NCBI RefSeq assembly: GCF_002554705.1
Contig: NZ_PDEP01000013.1
Location: forward strand, 32,484 to 96,483
Length of the DNA: 64,000 nucleotides
Source of the DNA: Longimonas halophila
Lineage (GTDB): Bacteria; Bacteroidota; Rhodothermia; Rhodothermales; Salinibacteraceae
Reading direction: 5' to 3'
The notes under the pieces were generated by a model. That model was not told the origin of the DNA, did not search any database, and saw only the letters and a list, made by a program, of their open reading frames with translations. Position numbers and translations under genes: made by a program. Shown here one piece after another: positions 1 to 7,802 of this stretch (position 1 is the stretch's first letter; every line of letters starts with the position of its first letter).

Positions 1-334
1 CGACTTCCCAAACCCGCAGGCCACCTGGGCGAAGGTCGAGGAAGAACTTGCCGAGTTTGAGGAGGCTGATGCGTCCGATGATGACAAGGCGCGCGCGCAG
101 GAGTTTGGCGACCTGCTCTTTGCGCTGGTCAACTACGCACGGCAGGTTGGAATAAACCCGGAAAACGCACTGCGCGGCACGAACGCGCGCTTCCAGGAGC
201 GCTTTCAGTACATCGAAGCGCAGTTACACGCCAACGACCAGTCGTGGGACGATGTCTCGCTCGCTGAGGCCGACACCCTCTGGGACGAGGCAAAGACCGC
301 GCTGCGCTCGCCTTCTGCTTCCAACGCCTCCTGA
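1..334 (+). CDS. mazG: MazG nucleoside triphosphate pyrophosphohydrolase, C-terminal part
   Basis: The window opens inside this gene, in the frame starting at base 2; 110 residues remain before the TGA at 332-334. The visible part has the MazG pattern: a KVEEELAEFEEA helix with paired acidic residues that bind Mg2+, then EFGDLLFALVNYAR, then NPENALRGTNARFQERF. MazG hydrolyses (d)NTPs to the monophosphate and pyrophosphate and is a housecleaning enzyme. The C-terminal WDEAKTALRS ending is typical. The 5' part lies outside the window. The polyketide synthase starts only 3 bp after the stop, so the two are probably cotranscribed. Confidence 0.9.
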   Translation, partial: DFPNPQATWAKVEEELAEFEEADASDDDKARAQEFGDLLFALVNYARQVGINPENALRGTNARFQERFQYIEAQLHANDQSWDDVSLAEADTLWDEAKTALRSPSASNAS

Positions 335-337
335 CAC

Positions 338-1429
338 ATGCCTACGGTGCTCGACACCATTGCCACGGCCAACCCGCCGACGCGCAAGCCACAGCCCGAC
401 GCAGCGGCCTTCATGCAGCGCATCACCTCGCTGCCCGAACGGCTACGCTCCCGCATCCCCGCCATCTACCGCGGCACGGCCATCGACCAGCGGCACTCGG
501 CTATTGCCGACTTCGCCAAAGACGATCCGTCAGAGTTCACGTTCTTCCCACCGACCTGGTCGCTTGAACCGGCCCCCTCTACGTCCGATCGCAACGCCAA
601 GTATCGCGAGGCGATCCTACCGCTCACGCAGCGGGCCGCCCGCCAGGCCCTTGCGCAGTCGGATACCGCAGCCGAAGACATCACCCACGTCATCGGCGTA
701 AGCTGCACCGGGTTTTTTGCGCCCGGATTCGACATCCATCTCGTCAAAGAACTGGGGCTGCCGCCCACCACGCAGCGCACGTTTATCGGATTCATGGGCT
801 GCTACGCGGCGTTCAACGCGCTCCGTGTAGCCCACAGCTTCTGCCAGTCGCAGCCCGATGCGCGCGTGCTCATTGTGTGCGCCGAGCTGTGCACGCTCCA
901 CTTTCAGGTGAACGATGCGCTCGAAACCGCTGTTGTCAACGCGCTCTTCGCCGACGGATGCGCCGCGGCCATCGTCTCGCAGCGCGACACGGTGCCTGCA
1001 GGCGTGCTTGAGTACGTCGACTCCCGCACCACGATGGACGACAACTCCATGGATCACATGACATGGGATATCGGCGATACGGGCTTCCAGATGGGTCTCT
1101 CCTCCCGCGTGCCTCGCGTCATTGCCGACCACCTGCCCGGCTACGTGGATGCGCTCGTGCCCAACGAGGCCACCGTTGACTTCTGGGCCATTCATCCCGG
1201 CGGACGTGCTATTGTCGATAAAGCGCAGAAGGTCTTGGGGCTATCGGATGCGAAGGTGCACGACTCGCTGGAGGTCTTGCGCAACTACGGCAACATGAGT
1301 TCGCCCACCATTCTGTTCGTTCTGAAGCGCATGCTGGAGCGCGGTCCACAAACCGGCACGCATGGCGTGGCCATGGCCTTCGGTCCGGGTCTCACGATTG
1401 AAGGCGCGCTGTGGAAGTGGGGTGGGTGA
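338..1429 (+). CDS. Type III polyketide synthase (chalcone/stilbene synthase family)
   Basis: A 363-residue protein of normal family length. Type III PKSs are cytoplasmic homodimers that condense an acyl-CoA starter with malonyl-CoA units to give alkylpyrones, resorcinols or related phenolics. The Cys-His-Asn triad is visible: Cys155 in GFMGCYAAF, His286 in AIHPGG and Asn319 in NYGNMSSPT. The C-terminal GFGPG loop appears as AFGPGLTIE. The ATG lies 3 bp after the mazG stop. No tailoring enzyme (methyltransferase, hydroxylase) is adjacent, so the product cannot be inferred. Bacterial enzymes of this kind often make alkylresorcinol- or alkylpyrone-type lipids; that assignment here is only a guess. 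Confidence 0.92.
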   Translation: MPTVLDTIATANPPTRKPQPDAAAFMQRITSLPERLRSRIPAIYRGTAIDQRHSAIADFAKDDPSEFTFFPPTWSLEPAPSTSDRNAKYREAILPLTQRAARQALAQSDTAAEDITHVIGVSCTGFFAPGFDIHLVKELGLPPTTQRTFIGFMGCYAAFNALRVAHSFCQSQPDARVLIVCAELCTLHFQVNDALETAVVNALFADGCAAAIVSQRDTVPAGVLEYVDSRTTMDDNSMDHMTWDIGDTGFQMGLSSRVPRVIADHLPGYVDALVPNEATVDFWAIHPGGRAIVDKAQKVLGLSDAKVHDSLEVLRNYGNMSSPTILFVLKRMLERGPQTGTHGVAMAFGPGLTIEGALWKWGG

Positions 1430-1526
1430 AGGATGGATGGATGGACGGGGAGATTAGGAAACTAACGCCTACCGAGCCAGCGTTGAAGATCGAAAGAATG
1501 CAATTTCGCATTGGTAGCACACCGTT

Positions 1527-1751
1527 ATGGCCGCAAAAGCAACGACATGCCGGATTGACGAGGAGGCAAAGCTAACGCTTCCTGAAGAGATGATGACGCG
1601 AAGTCGCATCACAAAGGGAGATCGCGTCCAAATCATTGAGACGGATCAGGGACTTCTCATTACGCCGTACGATCCCACACTGGAGGAAGCACTGGAGCTC
1701 TACAAAGAAGGAGCTGAATCGTACAACGATGCCCTTCGTGATTTAGCGTGA
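1527..1751 (+). CDS. AbrB/MazE-type antitoxin paired with Doc
   Basis: A 74-residue protein. The N-terminal half (CRIDEEAKLTLPEEM, then KGDRVQIIET and GLLITPYDP) reads as a swapped-hairpin AbrB/MazE/SpoVT DNA-binding fold. The C-terminal helix (LEEALELYKEGAESYNDALRDLA) is probably the toxin-neutralising tail. Its stop overlaps the next gene by 4 bp (GTGA), the usual coupling in toxin-antitoxin operons. In such pairs the antitoxin also represses its own promoter, probably within the 97-bp gap upstream; I could not pick an operator. Confidence 0.85.
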   Translation: MAAKATTCRIDEEAKLTLPEEMMTRSRITKGDRVQIIETDQGLLITPYDPTLEEALELYKEGAESYNDALRDLA

Positions 1752-2161
1752 CCATGCCTGATTCTTCTCCTGATGAACCACGTTGGTTGTCGCGTACCAT
1801 TGTAGATGCGATCCACGATGATCAGATCAACTCGCATGGTGGACTGCCGGGCATCAACAACGACGGATTGATCGAATCCGCATTGGCCCGCCCGCGCAAT
1901 CGGTGGGCTTACGGAGGCCCCGAAACAGATCTTGCAACACTTGCGGCAGCCTATGGCTTTGGGATTGCGAAAAACCACGGCTACCGCGATGCGAACAAAC
2001 GAACGGCGTTCATGAGCATGTACGTCTTTCTGGGGCTCAACGGCCGCCGTATTGTTGCTGAGCAAAAAGAGGTTGTCTCGTTAATGGAGGACATTGCGGC
2101 AGATCGCTGCGCCGAAGAAGAGTTGGCTTCCTGGCTACGTAGTCATACGGAGCCTCGATGA
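1748..2161 (+). CDS. doc: Doc-type Fic-fold toxin (death on curing)
   Basis: About 135-137 residues, depending on whether GTG 1748 or ATG 1754 starts translation; GTG 1748 overlaps the antitoxin stop. The signature HGYRDANKRTAF (His77 to Thr86) matches the Doc variant HxFxDANKRT, where Ala replaces the Gly of the AMPylating Fic proteins. P1 Doc with this motif phosphorylates EF-Tu and halts translation; the same activity is inferred here. The N-terminal part has the family pattern GGLPGINNDGLIESALARP. The gene is convergent with the Uma2 gene, 20 bp away. Confidence 0.92.
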   Translation: MTMPDSSPDEPRWLSRTIVDAIHDDQINSHGGLPGINNDGLIESALARPRNRWAYGGPETDLATLAAAYGFGIAKNHGYRDANKRTAFMSMYVFLGLNGRRIVAEQKEVVSLMEDIAADRCAEEELASWLRSHTEPR

Positions 2162-2181
2162 CAGCGCAATACCCGCGCCTG

Positions 2182-2694
2182 TTATCTTACATTGTCCAAC
2201 TGCTTTGGACACTCCGGCACGAGTTCAGACCGATCGATCTCCGCATCACGGTAGAACCGGATGTGCCCGTCGTCGGTCACGATCCACACTTCTTCGGCGC
2301 CGATGGAGCGGTACAGAGCGCGCTTATCGACGATTTCGTCGGGCGTGTTGCCGGGACTGAGCACTTCGACGCAGATCTCGGGGGCCAGCGTTGAGGGGTC
2401 GCCCGTGGCATCCATTTCGGCGAGTCGCTCCGGGCTCATCCAGACCACGTCGGGCACCTTGACGCCTTCAGGCGTGGCAAGGGCGAACTCGGAGTAGCTT
2501 CTTCCAGTAGCGGTGTGGCGTTCCAGCAGAGCCATGATAGCAGCCTGACGCACCGAGTGGCGATTTGAGCGAGGCCACAAAAGGAGCTGCCCGCGGGCGT
2601 TCGTCTCAACAATGTACGGCAGATCATTCAGGCTCTGGTCACTGGCTACATCGTGCCAGTAGGACTGCACGTCGGTAAGCGTTGTGGTCGCCAT
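2182..2694 (-). CDS. Uma2 family endonuclease (DUF820)
   Basis: A 170-residue protein with the Uma2 pattern: PDVVWMSPER (Asp82), APEICVEVLSPGN (Glu110), then DEIVDKRALYRSIGAEEVWIV with Lys124. Together these form a PD-(D/E)XK-like nuclease core. Uma2 proteins are abundant in cyanobacteria and some Bacteroidetes-like genomes; their biological role is unsettled. It is a single gene, convergent with doc. The 170 bp upstream of its start (to 2864) contain nothing I recognise. Confidence 0.88.
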   Translation of the reverse strand: MATTTLTDVQSYWHDVASDQSLNDLPYIVETNARGQLLLWPRSNRHSVRQAAIMALLERHTATGRSYSEFALATPEGVKVPDVVWMSPERLAEMDATGDPSTLAPEICVEVLSPGNTPDEIVDKRALYRSIGAEEVWIVTDDGHIRFYRDAEIDRSELVPECPKQLDNVR

Positions 2695-2864
2695 AGCTAT
2701 GCCGCGGTTGAATGAGTAAACGCTTGGTGTTCATACGTCCTTTACCAGTCGAGGTTGGCGCTGCGGAGTGCGGACGTCAGATCGCCAGACTTCGCGACCG
2801 AACCCGTCTCCGGCTGTGGCGGTACGGATGAGCAGCCCTGATTGTACACGCTCCACGCTTTGTA

Positions 2865-4046
2865 ATGCCTACACCCGCTCTCAACCCTCCTGTGCCGCCT
2901 GGCGACGTCGATGCACTCCGCCGCCATTTTCCGCACACGGAGGATCGCATCTACCTGAACCATGCCGCTACGAGTCCGCTGAGTCGGGCGGTCACTGAGG
3001 CCATACAGCACCACGTGCAGCAGCGGCAGGGTACCACACGCACCGCACAGATCGACGACTTTGAGTCGCTGCTTGCCGTGATTAAGGCTACACGCACCCA
3101 GGTCGCCGAGCTGCTTCAGGCGGATACGGAGCGCGTCGATTTTGCGCCGAACACCTCGGCGGCACTCAATCTGCTGGCCGACGGACTCGACTGGCAGCCG
3201 GGCGATCGCATTGCGGTGCCCGACTGCGAGTTTCCGACCAACGTGTTTCCGTTCAAGAAGCTGGAAGCCCAGGGCGTGACGCTCGACTTCATTCCCACCG
3301 AGCGCGGCACGTTTAGCGTAGACGACGTAGCCCGCACGCTCACGCCCGATACCCGCCTTGTGTCGGTGTCGTGGATTCAGTTCTTATCGGGATTCCGCGC
3401 AGACCTCGAAGCCATCGGGGCGCTCTGCCACGAGCGCGACGTTCTCTTCTGCGTGGATGCCATTCAGGGCCTGGGGGCATTCTCGCTGGATGTGGAGGCC
3501 GCGCACATCGATTTTCTGGCGGCGGGCACCCACAAGTGGCTCATGGGTATTCAGGGACTGGCCGTGTTCTACGTGCGCGAGGCGCTGCAAGAACAGCTCA
3601 CGCCGCCCACCGGCTGGCTGCACGGTCCGGTGAATTGGACGGAGCTGGATGCGTACGAGCTCACCCTGCACGACGACGCCCGCCGCTTTCGCACCGGCAC
3701 CATGAACGCGCTGGGCATTCTGGCGCTGCATGCGTCGCTGACGCTTCGTGATGCCTTTGGCGGTGCCCGCGTGGCGGAGCGCACCCGGCACCTGGCGCGT
3801 CGCCTGGCCGATGGCTGCCGCAATCTTGGTTTGGACGCCTACCTGCCGCATCCCCCCGAAAGCGGAATCGTGACGCTTGACGTGGACGATGCCGAATCCG
3901 TATACGAAGCGCTGGCCGATGAACGCATCATCGGGGCGTGCCGGAACGACAAGCTGCGCCTGAGTCCAGCGTACTACGTCACCGACACCGAAATCGACCG
4001 CACGCTCGCTGCCCTCGAACGCATCTGTGCCCCCACCCATGCCTGA
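2865..4046 (+). CDS. Class V aminotransferase (cysteine desulfurase-like fold)
   Basis: A 393-residue PLP enzyme of fold type I. The cofactor lysine is Lys224 in AAGTHKWLMG, and Asp198 of CVDAIQGLGA would contact the pyridine nitrogen. The N-terminal YLNHAATSPL and the NTSAALNLLADGL segment are typical of the SufS/NifS-CsdA relatives. There is no evident active-site cysteine loop as in genuine SufS, so it may be an aminotransferase or lyase rather than a sulfur donor. Its stop overlaps the rluD start by 8 bp, suggesting coupling. Confidence 0.88.
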   Translation: MPTPALNPPVPPGDVDALRRHFPHTEDRIYLNHAATSPLSRAVTEAIQHHVQQRQGTTRTAQIDDFESLLAVIKATRTQVAELLQADTERVDFAPNTSAALNLLADGLDWQPGDRIAVPDCEFPTNVFPFKKLEAQGVTLDFIPTERGTFSVDDVARTLTPDTRLVSVSWIQFLSGFRADLEAIGALCHERDVLFCVDAIQGLGAFSLDVEAAHIDFLAAGTHKWLMGIQGLAVFYVREALQEQLTPPTGWLHGPVNWTELDAYELTLHDDARRFRTGTMNALGILALHASLTLRDAFGGARVAERTRHLARRLADGCRNLGLDAYLPHPPESGIVTLDVDDAESVYEALADERIIGACRNDKLRLSPAYYVTDTEIDRTLAALERICAPTHA

Positions 4047-5133
4047 CGCCCCTACCATCGACTGGACCGCCCACACCAAAAGCGACGGCGACGTGGTTGA
4101 AATCCGCGTGCCCGATTCGTTTACCGCGATGCCCCGCATCGACAAGTTCCTGACCCCCTTCTTTCCAGATGCCTCGCGCACCAAAATCCAGCGCAGCATC
4201 AAAAAGGGGCATGCGAAGGTGAATGGCGCGGACGTCAAGAAGTCGTATCCGGTGGAGCCGGGCGACCGGATTGTGTGTCGCGTGATCGAGAAGCCGCCCA
4301 TGGAGGCGGTGCCGCAGGATCTGCCGCTGGCAGTGGTCTACGAAGACGACGACCTGCTCGTGGTGAATAAGTCCGCCGGACGCGTGGTGCATCCGGCGCC
4401 CGGACACCGCGATGGGACGCTCGTGAATGCGCTCTTGCACCACGTACAGGGCGAGCGCATGAGCAAAGACACGCCCGAGATGTCGGATGACGATGTGGGG
4501 CTTTCGGTCGTGAACGCGCTGCCAAGCCGCCCCGACCACCCGGTGATTCGTCCGGGTATTGTGCACCGCCTGGATAAGGGCACAACGGGGCTGCTGGTGG
4601 TGGCGAAGCACGACGTGGCGCATCGGCATCTGGCGAAGCAGTTCAAGGCGCACACCATCGACCGGAAGTACGTGGCGCTGGTGTGGGGCACGCCCGATCC
4701 GCTCGAAGGCACGATTACCGGGGCCATTGGCCGCGATCCGCATCACCGTACGCGCATGGCGGTGGTGGATGCGGAGCAGGGCAAGCCGGCCACCACGCAT
4801 TACGCAGTAGAAGAAGGGTTGGGCGATGTATCGCAGGTGTCGTTTACGCTGGAGACGGGGCGCACGCATCAGATTCGAGTGCATGCGGCAGAAGCCGGGC
4901 ATCCGCTCCTGGCCGACGACACGTACGGCGGCACGCACATCCGCTACGGACGGCAAGGCGGCAAGCGGCAAACGTTCTTCGACCGCCTCTTCGACACGCT
5001 CGGGCGCCCAGCCCTGCACGCGGCGCACCTCGGCTTTACGCATCCGACGACAGAGGAGCGCCTTACCTTCAACGCGCCGCTGCCCGACGACATGCAGGCG
5101 GTGTGGGCACGGCTTCGTGACGTGGTGGTGTAG
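4039..5133 (+). CDS. rluD: RluD-type 23S rRNA pseudouridine synthase
   Basis: 364 residues from ATG 4039, which lies inside the end of the preceding gene; a GTG at 4027 in frame would add four residues and is less likely. An S4 RNA-binding domain (about residues 30-85, RIDKFLTPFF...SRTKIQRSIKKGHAKVNG) is followed by the RluA/RluD catalytic domain. The diagnostic IVHRLDKGTTGLLVVAK carries the catalytic Asp at about residue 179, and GRTHQIRVH follows. RluD isomerises uridines in helix 69 of 23S rRNA (1911/1915/1917 in E. coli). RluA-family substrates differ, so target specificity is inferred. Confidence 0.92.
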   Translation: MPDAPTIDWTAHTKSDGDVVEIRVPDSFTAMPRIDKFLTPFFPDASRTKIQRSIKKGHAKVNGADVKKSYPVEPGDRIVCRVIEKPPMEAVPQDLPLAVVYEDDDLLVVNKSAGRVVHPAPGHRDGTLVNALLHHVQGERMSKDTPEMSDDDVGLSVVNALPSRPDHPVIRPGIVHRLDKGTTGLLVVAKHDVAHRHLAKQFKAHTIDRKYVALVWGTPDPLEGTITGAIGRDPHHRTRMAVVDAEQGKPATTHYAVEEGLGDVSQVSFTLETGRTHQIRVHAAEAGHPLLADDTYGGTHIRYGRQGGKRQTFFDRLFDTLGRPALHAAHLGFTHPTTEERLTFNAPLPDDMQAVWARLRDVVV

Positions 5134-5157
5134 CACCTGCCTCATGTCTGCCGTTGC

Positions 5158-5526
5158 TCACGAGGCAATTTCGCCCTGCATATCATACTCTACATACCTC
5201 ACCACCGGCTCACACCGAAGCCCGTCGAGAGCCTCCGCGGAGAAGTTTGCACTGAAGCCTGAAACCCTGGATGCCGTATAGATATGTTCTGGCATAAACT
5301 CATACTGTGTAGCCAGTTCATTTGTGGTAGATTCCACTTCTTCCTCGGTCCATGCTCTATCGTCTTGGTAGACTACAATGAACCCTTCAATCTCCTCACT
5401 CGGGCTGCCGTGCAGCGGTGCCGGATCTGAGCAGGGCAGGTCGTTCTCGACGTTTGTGGAGCAGCCTGCAAACGAAAGGAAGGAAAGGGTAGCAGCAATT
5501 GGAATTACGCAATATGGTAAGCGCAT
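5158..5526 (-). CDS. Lipoprotein with standalone inhibitor-I9-like (subtilisin propeptide) domain, copy A
   Basis: 122 residues. The signal peptide ends in a lipobox (SFAGC), so the mature protein should be a lipid-anchored periplasmic or outer-membrane protein. After an acidic linker, the domain reads GFIVVYQDDRAWTEEEV, then FSANFSAEALDGLR, then EPVVRYVEYD. That is the layout of inhibitor I9 / subtilase prodomains (IVVYKD...GFAAKLS...VAYIEPD), but no protease domain follows. I infer a cell-envelope subtilisin inhibitor or an orphan chaperone. It is a close paralogue of the lipoprotein at 5787-6167. Convergent with rluD. Confidence 0.72.
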   Translation of the reverse strand: MRLPYCVIPIAATLSFLSFAGCSTNVENDLPCSDPAPLHGSPSEEIEGFIVVYQDDRAWTEEEVESTTNELATQYEFMPEHIYTASRVSGFSANFSAEALDGLRCEPVVRYVEYDMQGEIAS

Positions 5527-5786
5527 AGCTGGTTGTGTTTTTAGTTTAAGAGTGAGTTACAGAGCCAAACCTAAGCCTCCCTCCACATGGGGTATCCCGA
5601 TCGCGGTACGGGAAGACTACTCCTCTTTTATATGTGGTGCTCAGGACAGGGCGATTGCATCTTAAAGTTCTTCGATCCGAGCCGGGGTGAGATATCTGCC
5701 CTCAAGTGTCATAAATCCGGTTCAGCAAGACAGCCATCCGGTTCCGCCACCGTGATTTGCTTAACATGCGATTGCCCTGTTGCCCA

Positions 5787-6167
5787 TTAGAACGCCTCGA
5801 CTTTTGCGTTGTACGACACATACTCGACTACCGACTCACATCGAAGCCCGTCGAGGGCCTCCGCAGACAACTGATTAACGCCGAATCCCTGGAGTACATA
5901 GCGATAGGTGCTTCGTACATCAAATCCGTACTTCGAAGCCAGTTCGCTGGTGGTTGTCTCTATTTCGTCTTCACTCCATTCTCTATCACCCTGGTAAATC
6001 ACGAAAACGCCTTCAGCCTCCTCACTCGGGCTGCCCTCCAGCGGTGCAGGATCTGAGCAGGGCAGGTCATTTTCGACGCCGGTGGAGCAGCCTACAAACG
6101 AAAGGAAGAAAAGGGTAGCAGCAATTGGAATTACGCAGTACGGATCAGAAAGAGATTGGGAAATCAT
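5787..6167 (-). CDS. Lipoprotein with standalone inhibitor-I9-like domain, copy B
   Basis: 126 residues, ATG at 6167. It has the same architecture as its neighbour: lipobox SFVGC, the linker ENDLPCSDPAPLEGSPSEE, then VFVIYQGDREWSEDEIETT and LSAEALDGLRCESVVEYVSY. The signal-peptide and linker DNA are almost identical between copies, while the C-terminal halves have diverged, so this is a local tandem duplication. The 260 bp between the two genes hold no recognisable gene. Function (subtilisin-family inhibitor) is inferred from domain layout only. Confidence 0.72.
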   Translation of the reverse strand: MISQSLSDPYCVIPIAATLFFLSFVGCSTGVENDLPCSDPAPLEGSPSEEAEGVFVIYQGDREWSEDEIETTTSELASKYGFDVRSTYRYVLQGFGVNQLSAEALDGLRCESVVEYVSYNAKVEAF

Positions 6168-6658
6168 GACAAACAGGATGAAAGGAGAAGTTTAAAATAA
6201 TGATTAATCGAAGAATACCCAGAGGATGGGAGCTTTAAAAGATTTGGTTTAGAACATTTTGTGAACTCAGGTGTCTTGATATACTTTTTTTGGTAGTGGG
6301 TAGACGTTAAATGATACGATGCATAACGGGATGGGCCCGTGTAGCCGCTATCGTCATGGGGAGCGCAGTGAAGCATCTCAGGTCACGCGGACGGAGCCCC
6401 TGCTTCGGGGACGCGCGATGCGGTGCTCCGGTGCAGGGCGCGATTTCAAGCGTGCGAGGTCAGCGTTGAGATCCTTCCCCCCGACCGTGGTCGGGCGTCA
6501 GGATGACCGGCGGATGAGGCTTTCAGTAATCACTAACCTTCTATCCACTACCCTTTTTTGAAGCGTGCAGAGTGCAGGAATAGTGGGAATGTGTTGCGTC
6601 TCCCGATGCCTGTACAGATCTGCGTGCGCTGTATCTTGCGAACAGATATCACGAACTC
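6168..6658. other. Intergenic region holding MITE-like element 1
   Basis: A gap of 491 bp between divergent genes. Most of it (6284-6560) is the inverted-repeat element listed separately. The A/T-rich stretch 6168-6283 could hold the promoter of the minus-strand lipoprotein gene. The 98 bp from 6561 to 6658 precede the membrane-protein gene and show no clear motif. No coding or RNA gene is recognised. Confidence 0.5.
6284..6560. repeat. MITE-like element 1 (GGTAGTGG family) with near-perfect 8-bp target duplication
   Basis: The element itself is 6292-6552 (261 bp). The left end (6292-6315) begins GGTAGTGGGTAGACG and ends in ATGAT. The right end (6529-6552), read inverted, begins GGTAGTGGATAGA and ends GTTAGTGAT. 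The flanks CTTTTTTT (6284-6291) and CTTTTTTG (6553-6560) match at 7 of 8 bases. The interior contains several short hairpins and no gene. It is related by its ends to the elements at 9790-9968 and 15682-15870. Confidence 0.78.
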
Positions 6659-7291
6659 ATGACCGAACCGCCGGGGGATCCTCGTCTACTTAGCGTGCTA
6701 AAGCTCGGTCTCAAACTGGTGGTAGACTACGTGCGCTGGCTGCACCTGGGACCAGTGGTCTTTGCCGTGGTCGTGGTCAGTTCGTTTTTTCTGCTGGCGC
6801 TGGGCGGTTTCGCGCTGGGTCCGCTCTTTGAAGTACCGGGCGCTCCGACCCTGCTGGAGCCGTATCTGGGCACGGGGATGCAGGTCGATGCAGAGGACAT
6901 GACGCGGTTCTGGCACGGGGTCCTGCCCTATTTGTACACGGGAGCGGCGGTCGCTGCGATGCTTGACGAGGCCATGCGCATGCTCGTTGGTACATCTATA
7001 CTGAGCGCACTAAGCTGCACGCTGGGACTGAATGGGCCGTGGACGCCCCTCCGAAAGTTTAGCTACGTTCTGGCGGCGGTCATGAGTCCAATTCTGATTC
7101 TTTTCCTTGTGCTGGGCGTCAACGCTGGTGATCTTCCGCAGATGATTGGTTTTATAACACTCGTAGCGGTGCTCCCCGTCGGATGGATTGTGCTTGTGGA
7201 TCACGTGGCGGGTCGCCTGCATCGCACGATCGACCGCCTGGAGACAGACGATTTCGTCGAGCAATGGAAGGGAAACCCGCCATCCCGTTGA
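6659..7291 (+). CDS. Integral membrane protein of unknown function
   Basis: 210 residues with about four predicted transmembrane helices: near 30-55 (GPVVFAVVVVSSFFLLALGG), 90-125, 133-155 (VLAAVMSPILILFLVLGV) and 162-185 (MIGFITLVAVLPVGWIVLV). The N-terminus is cytoplasmic-looking, and the C-terminal tail is charged (RLHRTIDRLETDDFVEQW). No family signature recognised. It is convergent with guaD, 7 bp away. ATG 6659 is the only sensible start. Confidence 0.75.
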   Translation: MTEPPGDPRLLSVLKLGLKLVVDYVRWLHLGPVVFAVVVVSSFFLLALGGFALGPLFEVPGAPTLLEPYLGTGMQVDAEDMTRFWHGVLPYLYTGAAVAAMLDEAMRMLVGTSILSALSCTLGLNGPWTPLRKFSYVLAAVMSPILILFLVLGVNAGDLPQMIGFITLVAVLPVGWIVLVDHVAGRLHRTIDRLETDDFVEQWKGNPPSR

Positions 7292-7298
7292 CACTTCT

Positions 7299-7766
7299 TC
7301 AGTACTCAATACGATCCTCGTACTCAGTCCAGGTCTCGAAGGGGGCCCAGCTTTCGTCTTCGAGCACGCGCCGCATCGGAATGGAGCGTTCCTCGGGCGT
7401 ACGGTCGATCTCTTCGTAGATGTGCGAGTCGTCGAATCCCACTTGAGCCGCTTCGGCATGGGTGGCGGCGTAGTACACGCGGTCGAGGCGCGCCCAGTAG
7501 ACGGCGCCAAAGCACATCGGGCAGGGCTCGCAGGAAGTGTAGAGCGTGTAGCCCGACAGGTCGAACGTGCCCAGTTTATCGCAGGCCCGCCGGATGGCGG
7601 TAATCTCGGCGTGGGCAGTGGGGTCGCCCGCCGACGTGACGACATTGGTGCCCGCGGCAATGATTTCGTCGTCGCGGGTGATGAGCGCAGCAAAGGGGCC
7701 GCCGCGCTCGGACTTTACGTTTTGAACGGCCAGGGCAATAGCCCGGCGCATCAGATCGGGATTCAT
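7299..7766 (-). CDS. guaD: Guanine deaminase (cytidine-deaminase fold)
   Basis: 155 residues, the length of Bacillus GuaD (about 156), and alignable to it by eye along its whole length. Zinc ligands and the proton shuttle are His52 and Glu54 in PTAHAEITAIR, with Cys82 and Cys85 in CEPCPMC. The C-terminal segment GFDDSHIYEEIDRTPEERSIP is specific to the GuaD group rather than TadA or cytidine deaminases. It converts guanine to xanthine plus ammonia in purine salvage or catabolism. Monocistronic in appearance; the next minus-strand gene starts 36 bp downstream. Confidence 0.93.
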   Translation of the reverse strand: MNPDLMRRAIALAVQNVKSERGGPFAALITRDDEIIAAGTNVVTSAGDPTAHAEITAIRRACDKLGTFDLSGYTLYTSCEPCPMCFGAVYWARLDRVYYAATHAEAAQVGFDDSHIYEEIDRTPEERSIPMRRVLEDESWAPFETWTEYEDRIEY

Positions 7767-7802
7767 AGTGCAGTTGAATTGAGGTAAGAGGGATGCGAGG
7801 GC

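Noticed and set aside
1430..1448. GGAT tetranucleotide run after the polyketide synthase
   Set aside because: Only about four units; too short to call a meaningful repeat or phase-variable tract, and outside any gene.
7010..7693. Open frame antisense to the membrane protein and overlapping guaD
   Set aside because: Overlaps guaD, which has all zinc-site residues, on the same strand in another frame; low-complexity Arg/Ser/Thr translation.
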